NCBI GenBank assembly: GCA_018340375.1
Contig: JAFFJZ010000002.1
Span: 16,696,001 to 16,760,000 of the forward strand
Direction: 5' to 3'
Source: Gonatopus flavifemur
Taxonomy: Eukaryota; Arthropoda; Insecta; Hymenoptera; Dryinidae
DNA: 64,000 nt
A program made the translations under genes and the position numbers. A model generated the notes under the pieces. It was not told the DNA's origin and did no database searches. It saw nothing but the letters and a program-made list of their open reading frames with translations. Below, piece by piece: positions 32,560-43,569 of the stretch; position 1 is the stretch's first letter, and each line of letters begins with the position of its first letter.

Positions 32560-34780
32560 AACTCGATAGGAGAATTTTTAGAATAAACCTCAGCGCCACC
32601 AAATCATGAAAGCTTTGAAACAGTATTATAGTGCATTGATGTAAAATTAGTTCGAATACCCTTCCCCTTGGGAGCGCTGAAATCAGTCTAAAAAATGTCA
32701 ATTTGAGTTTATTCCCCCTGGCTGTATCTTAAAGGGCACTCAAGCACACAACAAAACGAGTCAAATTTTGCGTTCACTTTTTCAATAAATTATGCGTTTA
32801 ACGGAAATTTTTAGTGGATAATAATATACTCCACGACTGGGATTAGACTCTAAATATAAAGTTTCAGTCTTTTGCTGATTTCTGGTGACTATAAGAGGAT
32901 TTTGAAAGTCATAACTTCCAACTGTCAAAAATTTTTTCGTGATTTCATGTCTTCATATCTGCAAATCTTATCCAAATTTCTATTGAACATAGAGTCCAAT
33001 CTCACTTATGTATACAATCATTATCAATTTTGAATTTGAATTTATCAAGGAATTTAGGGACAAAGTTGGTGCACAAATACTATCCACTTCCGCTGATGCT
33101 CGAGTGTCCTTAACACCTCTTAGCGCTGCAAATTTTACCCACCATTTACTTTTTATGTGGCAGAAACCCCCGGTTGAAGAAACCCATTGATTCACGCCAA
33201 ATATCATTGAAATTGAACAAAGGTCTGATCGATCAATCAGATTTTTGCCCGATTTAAATGAGATTTGGCGAGAATCAATATTCCTTTGAATTTACGGATT
33301 CAAACCGATTGAAATATTCCAAGTCACATAAAAGGCTGAATGATTGGGAATTCCGAATTAAACCAAATAGCACAACAGGTTAGAAATGCTAAGAAGGTTC
33401 TTTGAAGTTCTGAGTATATTTTATGAACATTCATAGAATCTTCGAATGAGACTGTTGTTCTTAGAATGTATTTTTCGAATTTATCCAAAACAGTCTCACC
33501 TGCACATTCTATGCATGATCTCAGAATTAACGCAGAATGTTTGAAATGTTCTTGTGTTACTTGGGAAGTGAATAGTATAGCGTTCTTCATTTTCAATCTT
33601 ATATCCCCACTCTGTAGGTGACCATAAATTCATCATTAATAAATTCCACTCCTGAATACAAAATAAATCTAAATTTCAAAATAACACTAATAATCTGACT
33701 GTCGCCATTGTCTAAATAAAATGTAAAATACATTTAACGTAGGAGTTATCGTTTCAAGAAGTTGTTGTGTATGATGAAATTTCAAATTAAAACGTACCTC
33801 TCCAGACTGTTATTAATCTAATTTCAATAATTAATATTCTTCTTCTCATGTATTATGTAAGATTCAATCCTGTACTTAATAACTGATAATTATTTTCATT
33901 GTATAATATATCCTTTAGAAGTCAGACGGAGTAATATTGAACCAATTTTAACATCATGAAATGATATAAAAAAATCAAAATACCATCGATATTTTTGAAG
34001 AGAATCGTGTTTATATATATGTTACAAGTTTTGTTCGGATAAGATATTGAAGAGAATTACGATGCATACAACGATGAAGCATCATCGAACGTCAGTCATT
34101 GAACGTTCTCTTTCTACTTTGCGTGATATGGCATGAAAATCTATCGAAAAAAATCTTCCAGGTTAACTTGTCATCCGAAGGATCGTGCAGGATGCAAAAG
34201 CTATAACAGCCTACACGTGTGCGGCCAGTGTTTATCGCTTTAATTTTCTCAAGATGATGTCGTGCAATCATACTCGACAGTTTTGTGTCACACGATCAGT
34301 CTAGTAAATGCAAAATGTATTGCTCTTTTCCTTCTTCATCTTGTTGCGTCCTTTGCTTCTGAAACTGTAAAGATATTAAAATTGTCTTTGAATAAGGATT
34401 TTATAACCCTCAAGTACATGAAACTTATACAGAAATAATTTTATAGATATTATAAGAATTTCATACAATTCATATATTATTCGATAGAATCAAAATATAA
34501 TTTTTAAAAATTCTTATCGAAAAATCCTCTTCAATTTAGACCTCGAATTGTACATGATCACATATATGCAAATAAAAATTCACAAAATGAGTTGACTCTT
34601 AATTTTCAAGGTATAGAATATTTAATCATCTTAATATTTCGAATATTTAATATCGATTGATGCATTAAAAATGACTATCCTACTTCATTCCACATCGGCC
34701 CTCTGCGTCTCATTTTGCAGTATGTAACATGCAGATGTGTAGTACGTGAATTCAATTTGCAATAACACGATATACATATC
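32560..34780. other. No gene recognised; two weak repeat remnants
   Basis: 33175-33300 resembles the CCCTGGTT element (AAATGAGATTTGGCGAGAATC). 33363-33564 has AGAATGTT/ATTCTATG words and ends ACACAAG...TTACTTGGG, possibly a degenerate CCCA-ended element. The rest is AT-rich spacer. Confidence 0.4.
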
Positions 34781-34792
34781 AAATTTTACAAA

Positions 34793-35069
34793 CAGGGCCG
34801 TCTTAGAGTGGAGGCCCAAGTAAGGAGACGTAAAATCTTTAAATTTCTCAAAAACTACTGTAACATTGATCATGATGATTTTTTTACATAAGTATCAGCT
34901 GAATTTCCACTTTTTTACATATCTAGAATTAGTTTAATTTTTGAAATAAGTTGATTTCATTTTGTTCAAGTAACCTTTTCAAAAAAATATGTAAAAATCT
35001 TAACGATTCTCTACGAAGAGGCCCCCCTTTTGCAGGAGGCTCTGGGCTCCTCGGGCCCGGTGTGCCCTG
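34793..35069. mobile_element. hAT MITE, CAGGGCC ends, 8-bp duplication with one mismatch
   Basis: Tips CAGGGCCGTCTTAG and CGGTGTGCCCTG. Flanks TTTACAAA (34785-34792) and TCTACAAA (35070-35077). CAGGGC tips with 8-bp duplications are standard for hAT elements. 277 bp, no frame. Confidence 0.75.
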
Positions 35070-35309
35070 TCTACAAAAAAACGTATACTTCACTATAGAA
35101 TTTGACATAAATCGATACAGAACGACATAAACCTGAAAACTAGTAACCTTCCCAGCATAGAGGAAGGATGGTTACAGTCCAGCAGGCGTAAGGAAAAGTA
35201 CATAGTATTGCGATTGATCAGGCGTTATCATGCAAGTATATGAATAATATTTCATGTAACAGAAAATTCCGAGTTCAATACACACGAAAAAAAAGGAAAT
35301 GGATGGGCA

Positions 35310-35586
35310 CACGGAAAGACAGAGGTTATGATTATTTAGAAAAATGACTGACAATTTAGGAAAAAAGAGTATTGCTGAAGAATTTTCGTAGTAAATTCAT
35401 CAAAAGTTGATAAATTCACTGTAAACAATAACAATGAAACCATCAACGTTTAGTATTTTCACTACGAATTTTTGATAACCTTACTGCAAAGATTTTTCAG
35501 CGGTGCTCTTTTTTCCTAAACTGACAGTCATTTTTCTAAATGTTAATAAATGTTATTCATGTATTGATAACTATTTTCTTTCCGTG
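35310..35586. mobile_element. CACGGAAAG foldback MITE
   Basis: Tips CACGGAAAGACAGAGGTTAT and ATTTTCTTTCCGTG. The arms pair through TTTAGAAAAATGACTG, TTTAGGAAAAAAGAG and TATCAAAA. The flanks CA and TA do not match, so the duplication is eroded. 277 bp. Confidence 0.7.
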
Positions 35587-35594
35587 TAGCTACT

Positions 35595-35860
35595 CACTTT
35601 TTCAGCGCCTTTTTTTCACTGCTGTAACTAAAATAATTGCAGCTGTAGCTATTTTTCAACCACCACAGTAGTAGGACATCATAGCTGTAACTGCACAGGT
35701 TTCGTAGTTGATATTCAGATAGCCGAATAATTTGGCTGTTGAATTTTCGCTGGGGTGGCTACATTTCTTGCTGCTCCCTCTAAGTGAGTAGCTGTGACAG
35801 CTAACAAATAGTCCCCTAGCTCATTTTCAGCTGTCCAAATATAAGCTAGTTATTGTTTTC
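35595..35860. repeat. AGCTGT-word repeat ending in TTTTCCGTG
   Basis: Repeats GCTGTAGCTA, TAGCTGTAAC, GTAGCTGTGACAGCTAAC. The right end TTTTCCGTG is a CACGGAAAA tip in reverse. Related to 15197-15400. Confidence 0.5.
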
Positions 35861-35864
35861 CGTG

Positions 35865-36096
35865 GACTGAGAGAAAAGCAAGCGTAAAAATTACAACCTT
35901 TATCAACAGATGGAAGACATCGCGGATCATGGAAGATAATCGCTCCACATTGGTTCAATAAATCACTATTCGAAGAAACAAAATGACTATTTAAATAGTA
36001 ATTCATTGAACTAATGTGGATCGATTGTCTTCTATGATCCGGGATGTCTTCAATTTGTTAATAAAGATTGTAATTCTCACGCTTTCTTTCTCAGTG
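35865..36096. mobile_element. CACTGAGA foldback MITE, about 115-bp arms
   Basis: The right tip read in reverse is CACTGAGAAAGAAAGCGTGA, and the left tip is GACTGAGAGAAAAGCAAGCG. The arms pair over GGATCATGGAAGATAATCG and TTGGTTCAATAAATCACTAT with scattered differences. The outermost left base and the duplication have mutated. 232 bp. Confidence 0.75.
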
Positions 36097-36312
36097 TACA
36101 TCTGATCGATTGAGGTGAAAGATTATAAAAAAAGAACAATCGTTAAACAAAGAGCTTACTGGGGTCCTCAAAAAACTTGAATCCAGCACTGTATAAAAGT
36201 TGATGTACTCAGATTCGACAAAATTCAATCATCAGTTCGTATTTAAAAACGATTCAAATTTCAACAATATTTTATGGGATCTTTTTGATCGCCAAATTTT
36301 CAAGTCCCAACA

Positions 36313-36510
36313 ATGAGTTCCGAAAAAAATGGTTTGTTACTATAGCGTCTACATAAAACTTCACTCCAATAGTTGAGACGTTAGTTCTAAATTTTTCATA
36401 TTAGCGAAAAACTATAGTTATTAGACCAATTTTTCTTGCTTTTTCAACAACTTTTACAATAACAACAAACTAGTTGGTCCTGTCATCAATGCTTTTTCCC
36501 CATTCCTCCT
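36313..36510. repeat. Degenerate CACGGAG-family fragment
   Basis: Contains GTTTGTTACTATAGCGTCTA, AGTTGAGACGTTAGTTCTA and a right end resembling TTTTTCCCCATTCC, in the order of the 31072 copy, but with no intact tips. Confidence 0.5.
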
Positions 36511-36547
36511 TCATCTCAATACGTGAAACGCATCCAAATACATGACC

Positions 36548-37671
36548 CAAATAGACAATCCGATTTCTATTAGATATCTGAAAGATGTCTGAAAATTTTG
36601 TAAGATATCTTAAAATTTCTCCCGAAAGAGATCTTTGAGATATCATAAAGATATCGGACGCAACACTATTATATATCTTTAAGATATCTGAAAAGAGATC
36701 TTTCAGGAGCTTCTTTAAGATATCTTAATGAGGTCTTATGGGAGAGCAAAATTAGAAATCCGAAAAATGATATATTTCAGAAGTCATACAAAAACCTTGG
36801 TGGTAATGTTTATCATAATTTTCCATAATTCTCATGAAAGTCATGAATCTTTATATTTCCTCATTTGGTACAAGTTCAAGGAGAAAATATTAGATCTTTC
36901 TTACCGAATTTGTAATTTATGAGGAAATATGAAAAATTGTCACTTTTATGAGAAATTATGAAAAATTATGAGATCTACCTTCGCCAAGGAATCGATACAT
37001 GAATTCGATGAAGATGTTTCGAGAAGAAGACAGCCCGCTGCAAATTCATACATTCAGGTTCATAAATTCATTATTGTAATAGTTCAAGATATTCAAGAAG
37101 TGCAATTGCGCCTATAAATAGGATAAGATGTCATCAAGTAAGTGCATGATATTTTTTTTGCATAATATATATATGTAAACGATGGTAAAGAGCAAGGTTA
37201 GGAATGCCGGTAATGTTTACTAATGCTGATTTTGAAAAAGTATACAATGACATCCAACGAATATACGAATAAAATATCATACACTTACTTGGTGAGTTTT
37301 TATCCCATGAACAGGTCAATTGCACCTTTGAATCCCTTGAATTCTAATATATAACATTTTTATATATAAGATGCAACATTTGACACGTACTGCACGCGAG
37401 AGAATGAGGCAGAAAAGTGATGCAAAAGGCAAAGTCGGTAGACGCCATCTTTTCAGAAATGAATTTCTGAAAGATGTCTTATAGATGATATTTTAAGAAC
37501 TCTGATGCAATCGATTTTTCAGATATATTTCAGATATCTTATACAGGCATCTGTAAGATATCTTTTTGAAGATTTCTGATATACATCTATAAGACATCTT
37601 TTAGACACATCTTAAAGGTTTCTTTCATCGGATATCTTATATTCATCTTTAAGAACTCAGGGTTTACTGGG
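36548..37671. mobile_element. CCCA-ended element with AAGATATCTT words, GA duplication
   Basis: Left CCCAAATAGACAATCC, right CTCAGGGTTTACTGGG, with GA before and after. Both ends are packed with AAGATATCTT-type words in both orientations. A palindrome with about 60-bp arms (37101-37336, word CAAGTAAGTG(C/T)ATGATATTT) is nested centrally. Boundaries are inferred from tip similarity. No coding frame. Confidence 0.5.
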
Positions 37672-37753
37672 GAACTACTTTTCACGTAACAATTTATGTT
37701 TTGAGATACACGGAAAAAGAAGATCAGTTGGAATAACTATTCAACTTGTAACC

Positions 37754-37954
37754 GAGGGGAAAAATCACTTTAAAATCACCGAGACAGCGTTTAGTGTTAT
37801 CCGGACCTTATGCCTTGATTTTTCCGTTATCGATAACTAAAATCTGTCTCACGAGTTCGTTATAATAGTTTAATCAACAGTTACATCGCATTGAGCAGAA
37901 AAAAGCTACGCTTACTCGAACACTATTTACGGATTTTAGAGTGGTTTACCCCTC
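37754..37954. mobile_element. Mutator-like MITE, 10-bp duplication
   Basis: Ends GAGGGGAAAAATCACTTTAA and GAGTGGTTTACCCCTC. ACTTGTAACC is duplicated exactly on both sides (37744-37753, 37955-37964). Nine to eleven bp duplications suit Mutator-like elements. A second family member lies at 42249-42464. 201 bp. Confidence 0.75.
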
Positions 37955-37972
37955 ACTTGTAACCGCATAGGG

Positions 37973-38984
37973 CGTTCCCGGACATTTTTCCTAAACTAGA
38001 TTTCCGAACGGAAATTTTTCCAAATGAATATGTTTCCTAAAACATTTTTCCTAATCCATTTTCCCTAATCTATATTTCCTAATACATTTTTCCTAATATT
38101 TTTTTTCCTAAATGATTTTCCCTAATCAACATTTCCTAATACATTTTTCCTCAAACGTTTGTTCAACACTTCAAAATTCACATTTTTTCTTAACGTATTC
38201 CTCAAAACCTGTTCTCAATACATGTACTATGTTTTTCTTGCATCTATGTTCAAACAATCGAAGTTTTTGAAACCATAGCAACCGCTATAGTTCGGAGGAA
38301 ATAATACGATGTAAGAGTGTCATTTATAATTGGGTTAACTAACAACAACAAAAAAGATGGAACCAATACGAATCAACCCTCAGAGGACTAACAATATTAG
38401 TGAAGGATGACACAATCGTTTTGCGTTAGTCGTTGGAAAACACCATCCTGATTTGTATTCCACGCTGACAGAGTTTCATAAAGAACAATCAGATACTGAA
38501 ACTATTGTAACAGAATTAAGTTTAGGTAGAAGTGTTAGAGCCAGGCCAAAACAAAAGTGGATTACCACTGAAAAACGAATCAGATCTATTGTAAATGAGT
38601 ATCAACTTTATGAGAGTGATGACCAAATTTGGGACTACCTACGTGCTTTAGCTCATACTGTGGTGCTATAATTATCCATGTAATTTATGTTTTGATATGA
38701 TTCAACTTTGATATTTGATTTTTTATAATAATGTTTGGAATAAATACTTTATTCATGTAATTAATGTTTAAATATGATCCAACTTTGATATTTGATTTTT
38801 TATAATGATGGGGGAAATCCGATTTTTCCTATTTTGGAAAAATTGATTCAGGAAAATGGACTAAAAAAAATGATTTTTAAAAAATGGGCGTAGGAAAATA
38901 AGATTAGGAATTTTTATTTTAGGGAAAAAGGTATTTGGAAGAATAAACTTCAGGAAAACCGGATTGGGAAAAATGTACGGGAAT
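37973..38984 (+). mobile_element. Mutator-like element with TTTTTCCTAA tandem ends, 9-bp duplication
   Basis: CGCATAGGG flanks both sides (37964-37972, 38985-38993). Tips CGTTCCCGGACATTTTTCC and its near inverse. The left arm (about 37985-38155) is a run of about a dozen TTTTTCCTAATACA-type units of 13-16 bp, and the right arm has diverged inverted units (AGGAAAAA). It carries a transposase remnant at 38414-38671. 1012 bp, defective. Confidence 0.8.
38414..38671 (+). pseudogene. C-terminal remnant of a Mutator-like/FLYWCH transposase
   Basis: The translated frame reads NRFALVVGKHHPDLYSTL and continues through TEFHKEQSDTETI to EYLRAL-like YLRALAHTVVL before a stop. This layout (HP-x-LY, EFxKEQ, basic stretch, YLRxLAH) is how I remember the C-terminus of insect Mutator-like transposases linked to FLYWCH zinc fingers. 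A stop (TGA at 38408) closes it upstream and the catalytic domain is missing. Family call from memory of the motif, moderately sure. Confidence 0.5.
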
Positions 38985-39583
38985 CGCATAGGGACCCACT
39001 TTTTTTCGTTGGAATAACGAATTGATTAATCGATTGAACCAATTCAAAATAATTTAATAAAAAATTAGTTAAATCAACGAAAGAGATTGTTATTCTAAGC
39101 CAAAACAACGGGTCCATATGCGCTTACAAGTTGAATGATTGTTACAACTCGTCTTTTTTTTCAATGTATCTTTTAGATAAGCGTAAGTAAGTGGTGGATA
39201 CATTATTTCTCATGGTTCAAAGACAACACAAGTACTGAACTTCTCAGATTTTATTCAGTCATTCCCCAGAATACTGCGGGGAAAGAATCTGCTACTTCTG
39301 AGATTACAGATTCTCCTTGAATGTAGAGAACACTTATTACACCGATGAAACTTCAGAAATCATCTCTGAGGCGTAACATTTGAATTGTTGTATGGATTGT
39401 ACATGGAAAGACCGAACTTATCAATATTGAGCAAATTAATTACTAGTTTGAGAAAAAAGAGTTACGATGATGAACGTTACGAACGTCAAGGCTTGGAATC
39501 AGCAGTTTTATCATAAGAATTAATATTATCATACCGAAAATTATTGGAGAAATGATTACCTTCAGTTTGTTTGCTAAATATTC

Positions 39584-39770
39584 CACGGAGAGAAGAATTT
39601 GCTGACGCAGCAAATTAAGGTACGAGACACACACTTTAGCGCAAATTTTTCTCCTGAAGTAAACAAACTTTGATAACACAGCTGAGTTGCTGAGAGCACA
39701 AAGCAATTGAATGAAATAGCAACTCTTGTTACGGTTACAAATTTAACAAAATTTTTGTCTTCATTCTAAA
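39584..39770. repeat. CACGGAG-family fragment
   Basis: Tip CACGGAGAGAAGAATTTGCT, then GAAGTAAACAAACTTTG. The right end is lost near 39770. Confidence 0.5.
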
Positions 39771-40080
39771 ATAGTCTTCCAAACATGTTTATCCTTGAAG
39801 ATCCCTTTGTGTGTGCTTGCGATTTTTATTCTCAACTGAGTTGGCCTGAAAAAAATTTTTTCCCTGAACAATTTTTTTCAGTTTATCGACAATTGGTAAT
39901 AAAAATTTCACAATTCAAAAGTGTTTTTCATTGACTTGAACGAGTAACCGAGTTTTTGTACCTTTTGACTAGAACGAACATGAAAAAAATATTATTAATT
40001 TGAAGAGCTCTGGTTGGTCAATTCAGTGCTAATCGGAACTTCTCTATGACCGATTGAAGTTATGGTATCCAGTTTTATCA

Positions 40081-40305
40081 TGTTGCTGAAGTTTGAATCG
40101 TTTATGGAAACGAATTAGTATAATCGAATACCGGAATACTCAACGATTCGAGACCTAAAATTTTGCAGTATTTTTTTCAAACGACGTTTTCAGTTCCAAA
40201 GACTTAATTTATAAAGTTGAATAACGATCCTCTATCAGATTTTGTACATTTGAATTTTCGATTCGATTCCATAAACGATTCGAACTTCAGCACCAGGTTT
40301 TATCC
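40081..40305. repeat. Foldback with GCTGAAGTTTGAATCG arms
   Basis: GTTGCTGAAGTTTGAATCGT is mirrored by ACGATTCGAACTTCAGCACC. A fragment of the same unit recurs at about 51826-51870 (TGAAGTTTGAATCGTTTA). Confidence 0.6.
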
Positions 40306-40575
40306 AACCTTGCCCTACACTGTCTGTACTTCACATACATGTGACAATAAAAAGATGTTATTTACCTCTTTGTATGCACCACGTATGGATGATAAGCGGG
40401 TCATAGAAAGTTTTTTCGGAATCGTATATCATTCATTACCAACAACGTTCATATCAGCATTTATCACATCATTGTGATGGCAGTTATGATGATTCAAAAT
40501 GAAGGGTGAATGAATTTATTACTGTAGCACCTATAAGAATAATAGAAGCTTGAATAAAAATTTCTGCGAGCTTGA

Positions 40576-40811
40576 GGTGATACCAGCGACCCCTGAAGAT
40601 GCAACCAGACCCATTGGTTAGAAAAGAACACAACGAAAACTATTCTGACAAATTCCTCGAAAACGAAAGAATGAAATCTCTGTACAGATCTTCTTCGATC
40701 AATAACGATTGTCTGTACATTGCGATATTTTCTTTTTATTGCTTCATTTTCGAATAATTTGTCTATAAAAATGTGACTCGGGTTGCATCTTCAGGCGCCA
40801 CTGGTATCTCC
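40576..40811. mobile_element. piggyBac-like hairpin MITE, degenerate TTAA flanks
   Basis: Tips GGTGATACCAGCGACCCCTG and CACTGGTATCTCC resemble those at 26167. The arms share TGAAGATGCAACC and GACAAATT...CGAAAA. Flanks TTGA and TTAC look like mutated TTAA. 236 bp. Confidence 0.7.
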
Positions 40812-40888
40812 TTACAAATTGAACTTCTATAAAGATTTCATGTAAATCTTCATGAAAATGTCGTTGTTCTATGAAATATACGGGAAAA

Positions 40889-41068
40889 GTGTACAAAAGT
40901 TCCTAACACGGATACGAAATTTTGTATCATGTCAACACATGTGGCCATATCTGTTTGTATCATTGTTATAAAATTTAGGATCAGGTTTGACACAAAATTT
41001 TATATCATAACTCGTTACGAAATTCGATATAATTTTTTATACAAAATTTCGTATTATTTTTAACAGTG
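40889..41068. repeat. ATACGAAATTTTGTAT-word repeat
   Basis: The palindromic word ATACGAAATTTTGTAT appears at the left and inverted at the right. The right end TTTTTAACAGTG is a CACTGTTAAAAA tip in reverse. The left tip is degenerate. Confidence 0.5.
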
Positions 41069-41687
41069 TTCATCAATGAGAATATCTTATTATAGTATTA
41101 TTAAAAAGTACCTCGATTCAAAAATTTCCAAAATTGTATATAAATCAATAGAGTTTATATATAAGTTATATGTACATTTTTAAAACCTTGTCGGATTGAA
41201 ATAAATAATTTTTACAATACCATAGAAGAATGTAACAAATCTAAATAAGGCTAACGAAAATGAATCACAATCTGATATAACATTGTTATATGTATGTACA
41301 GAAAAATAAAACAGCACGGTGAACAATTTTTTAGGAAAAAATGATTGCAGTTCCTGAGTTATTTTGTGCTTGATCTTCAAATATAATTTTTACTAATTAC
41401 AAAAAAGCTTTCTCAAAAAAACATTGAAGATTTCTTCAAATCGCTCAACTGTGCTCCTTCAGGTCACCATCTGTGTTGATCAATACAGCCCAGCTCTGGC
41501 GAGCAACACTTGAATATATGGAAGGATAAAAATGTGGGTGAATGAGTGGATTGTTTGAAAATATGAACACTTTCTTTTATCGAGAAATCGTTGAGATACT
41601 GCTACAAAAGTGGGAAAGAGTCATACAAAGTCAAAGTAATAGCCAATATTATTTTTGCTGAAAACAAACCGGAGTCTCTGATACAAT

Positions 41688-41807
41688 CCCGAGTGGAAAA
41701 ATTTTCAAAATTATATATAATTTTTATACAATTCAATATAATTTATATATAATTCAGATATAATTCGATATAAATTTTATACAATTTTGAAAATTTGTCC
41801 ACTCGGG
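41688..41807. mobile_element. CCCGAGTGG hairpin MITE, AT duplication
   Basis: Tips CCCGAGTGGAAAAATTTTCA and TTTTGAAAATTTGTCCACTCGGG pair over about 25 bp. AT at 41686-41687 and 41808-41809. The interior consists of TTATATATAATT words. 120 bp. A degenerate relative is at about 55446-55550. Confidence 0.85.
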
Positions 41808-41975
41808 ATGATTGATGTATGGAATACTTCCCAAAAAACATCATTCTTCGTATGAAAACAAAAGAATAAGTCACTCCACTACACTCTGCGGTTGAATACA
41901 TTCAATTTGTAGTTGATTTGCCTACGCAAAATTGAGATAAACAGGTACAGTGCGCTCTCCGAATAGTGCGGAATA

Positions 41976-42181
41976 CCCTGGTTTAAAAAAACCATTGATT
42001 CTCGCCAAATCTCACTAAATTACAGTTGAACTTGGACAATGTTCTGGCCGAATCTCATCCAGCAAATGTCAATGAGATTTGGTCAGAAAGAGCAGTCCAT
42101 TCTCGCCAAATCTCCTCACTGAATCTGGCCAAATCTCATTTAATTTCATTTGTCAGAAGTAATGGATTCTTTTAACCAGGG
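41976..42181. mobile_element. CCCTGGTT MITE nested, TA duplication
   Basis: Tips CCCTGGTTTAAAAAAACCAT and ATTCTTTTAACCAGGG. TA at 41974-41975 and 42182-42183. The word TTCTCGCCAAATCTC/GAGATTTGG(T/C)CAGA is repeated in both orientations. 206 bp. Confidence 0.8.
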
Positions 42182-42248
42182 TAGTCTTCTTCGCTCTATC
42201 GAAGACAGGCATTTGAGCGAGAAAGAGGTCTGTGGCACTATTCAAAGC

Positions 42249-42464
42249 GAGGGATAAACCACTCTAAAATCATAATTTTTTCCTAATCCAAAATCTGTAC
42301 ATGGTGTTCAAGTAAGCGTAGTTCTTTTGTGTTTGATGGAGTGTAACTATCGCTCAAACCATTCTAACAGACTTATAAGACTTTATCGATAACGAAAAAA
42401 TCAAGGCATATGTCCGTATAAGACTAAACGTTGTCTCGGTGATTTTGGAGTGGTTTAGCCCTTC
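42249..42464. mobile_element. GAGGGATAAACC Mutator-like MITE, nested
   Basis: Tips GAGGGATAAACCACTCTAAA and TTTGGAGTGGTTTAGCCCTTC. The interior shares the GTTATCGATAAC/AATCAAGGCATA block with the copy at 37754. Together with the next element it is flanked by ATTCAAAG (42240-42247 and 42738-42745). Confidence 0.65.
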
Positions 42465-42737
42465 TCTTTAAAATTTTTAGAGTGAGATTTCACTCTTCAG
42501 CCAGCCAAAAGTGAGCCTGTCAAAATTTTGACTGAAATTTCCACTCTTTCAGAGTGATATTCTAAGGTTGAAGGTTAGAAATTCACAGCCACTCGAATTC
42601 TGGGGTCAATTTTTCACTCTAAAAGAGTGAGAGTCCACTCGAAACGAGTGAAAATCCCACTCGAAGCGGACTGGCTCACTTCTGAGACTTATTGGAGTGA
42701 AACACGTGATTTTTCACTCTTCCAGATTCAGAGAGTT
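42465..42737. mobile_element. CTCTCTAAA-family MITE with GAGTGAAA words, inverted copy
   Basis: Matches 13627-13898 in reverse complement (shared words GGACTGGCTCACTTCTGAGA and AACACGTGATTTTTCACTC). Right tip TTCAGAGAG, left tip slightly eroded. Confidence 0.7.
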
Positions 42738-42769
42738 GATTCAAAGAGCGCACTGTATCTGACTTAATT

Positions 42770-42864
42770 CCCGAGTTGAAAAATTGTGATACTTTTTAAA
42801 GCCTGATCAACTCCGTAATAGGCAACGAATCAGAGCCAAATCAGGTTTCACTTTTTGACTCGGG
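42770..42864. mobile_element. CCCGAGT MITE, 95 bp
   Basis: Tips CCCGAGTTGAAAAATTGTG and TTTCACTTTTTGACTCGGG. Flanks TT and AT differ. Inner GCCTGATCAA...ATCAGGT. Confidence 0.6.
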
Positions 42865-42944
42865 ATTATTTCAGTAACCAATCACATTTTGAACGTATCA
42901 AACTATCGTTCGTATTTGAGCGCACTATTTTTTTTCTCACTGTT

Positions 42945-43238
42945 CGTACAGCACAACCACCGATCCAGCTAGGACTTTGGTGGAATGGAGGTGGAGAATT
43001 GGTGGAGAAACGGGAGCCGTGAAAATAAGGGAGGCAACGGAAAAATGTCCGCCTCCTATATTTCCAATAAAATTCATGTTAGTGGATTAATACATTCAGA
43101 TTTGGTTATGTAAATGCACTATTATGTATTTTATCAAAAACACAGAGGGTGGACATTTCTCCTGATTTTTACCTTATTTCCGCGCCTGCCATTTCTCCAC
43201 CGAAGTTCTAGGTGGAGGATCGATGGTTGTGCTGTACG
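42945..43238. mobile_element. CGTACAGCACAACCA MITE
   Basis: Tips CGTACAGCACAACCACCGAT and ATCGATGGTTGTGCTGTACG pair with one mismatch. The arms continue with TTTGGTGGA/TCCACCGAA and GGAGGCGGACATTT-type words. GC-richer than its surroundings. No duplication found. 294 bp. Confidence 0.75.
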
Positions 43239-43429
43239 GGTGTAGAGTTATAACAGGTAATGAATAAAGTAAAATGCAATGGAACCTGCACATTGCTGGC
43301 CATAAAAATTAACAACAATGAAAACACTTCCGAAGTAAGAAAACATATACAGTTCTTCATAAATTCGAGGTTCTGAACATGAACATTTATTATGAAGAAG
43401 AAATAATCCCGACGATGAACATTTCGTGT

Positions 43430-43565
43430 CTTGTGATATCTTCTAGATGAGTTCAAGATGTCTTATGCAACACCTTTAGATATCTTTTAAACGTAACAAG
43501 AGTTTCAGACATCTCAAACTAAAAAGTGTTGCATAAGACATCTTCAACTTATCTAAAAGATATTG
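43430..43565. repeat. AAGATATCTT-word fragment
   Basis: CAAGATGTCTTATGCAACACC occurs and is answered by GGTGTTGCATAAGACATCTT-like sequence 80 bp on. Words of the type AGATATCTT. Related to 36548 and 58590. Confidence 0.55.
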
Positions 43566-43569
43566 CAAA

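Larger units (their letters stand above)
37709..39166. mobile_element. CACGGAAAAAG element holding two Mutator-like insertions, TA duplication
   Basis: Left tip CACGGAAAAAGAAGATCAG. The right tip reads in reverse CATTGAAAAAAAAGACGAG. TA at 37707-37708 and 39167-39168. The arms share ATTCAACTTGTAA and a GCGCATATGGACCC/GCATAGGGACCC block. Removing the two nested elements joins CTTGTAACCGCATAGGGACC. Confidence 0.65.
41948..42755. mobile_element. Outer CAGTGCGCTC MITE containing three nested elements, TA duplication
   Basis: Tips CAGTGCGCTCTCCGAATAG and ATTCAAAGAGCGCACTG, TA at 41946-41947 and 42756-42757. Its own sequence matches the short copy at 7354-7457. Nested inside are elements at 41976-42181, 42249-42464 and 42465-42737. 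Confidence 0.75.

Noticed and set aside
34793..35069. GC-rich right end as a CpG promoter
   Set aside because: It is the tip of a hAT MITE with a matching 8-bp duplication.
36548..37671. CRISPR-like array of short repeats
   Set aside because: Words are irregularly spaced, in both orientations and degenerate. The context is eukaryotic.
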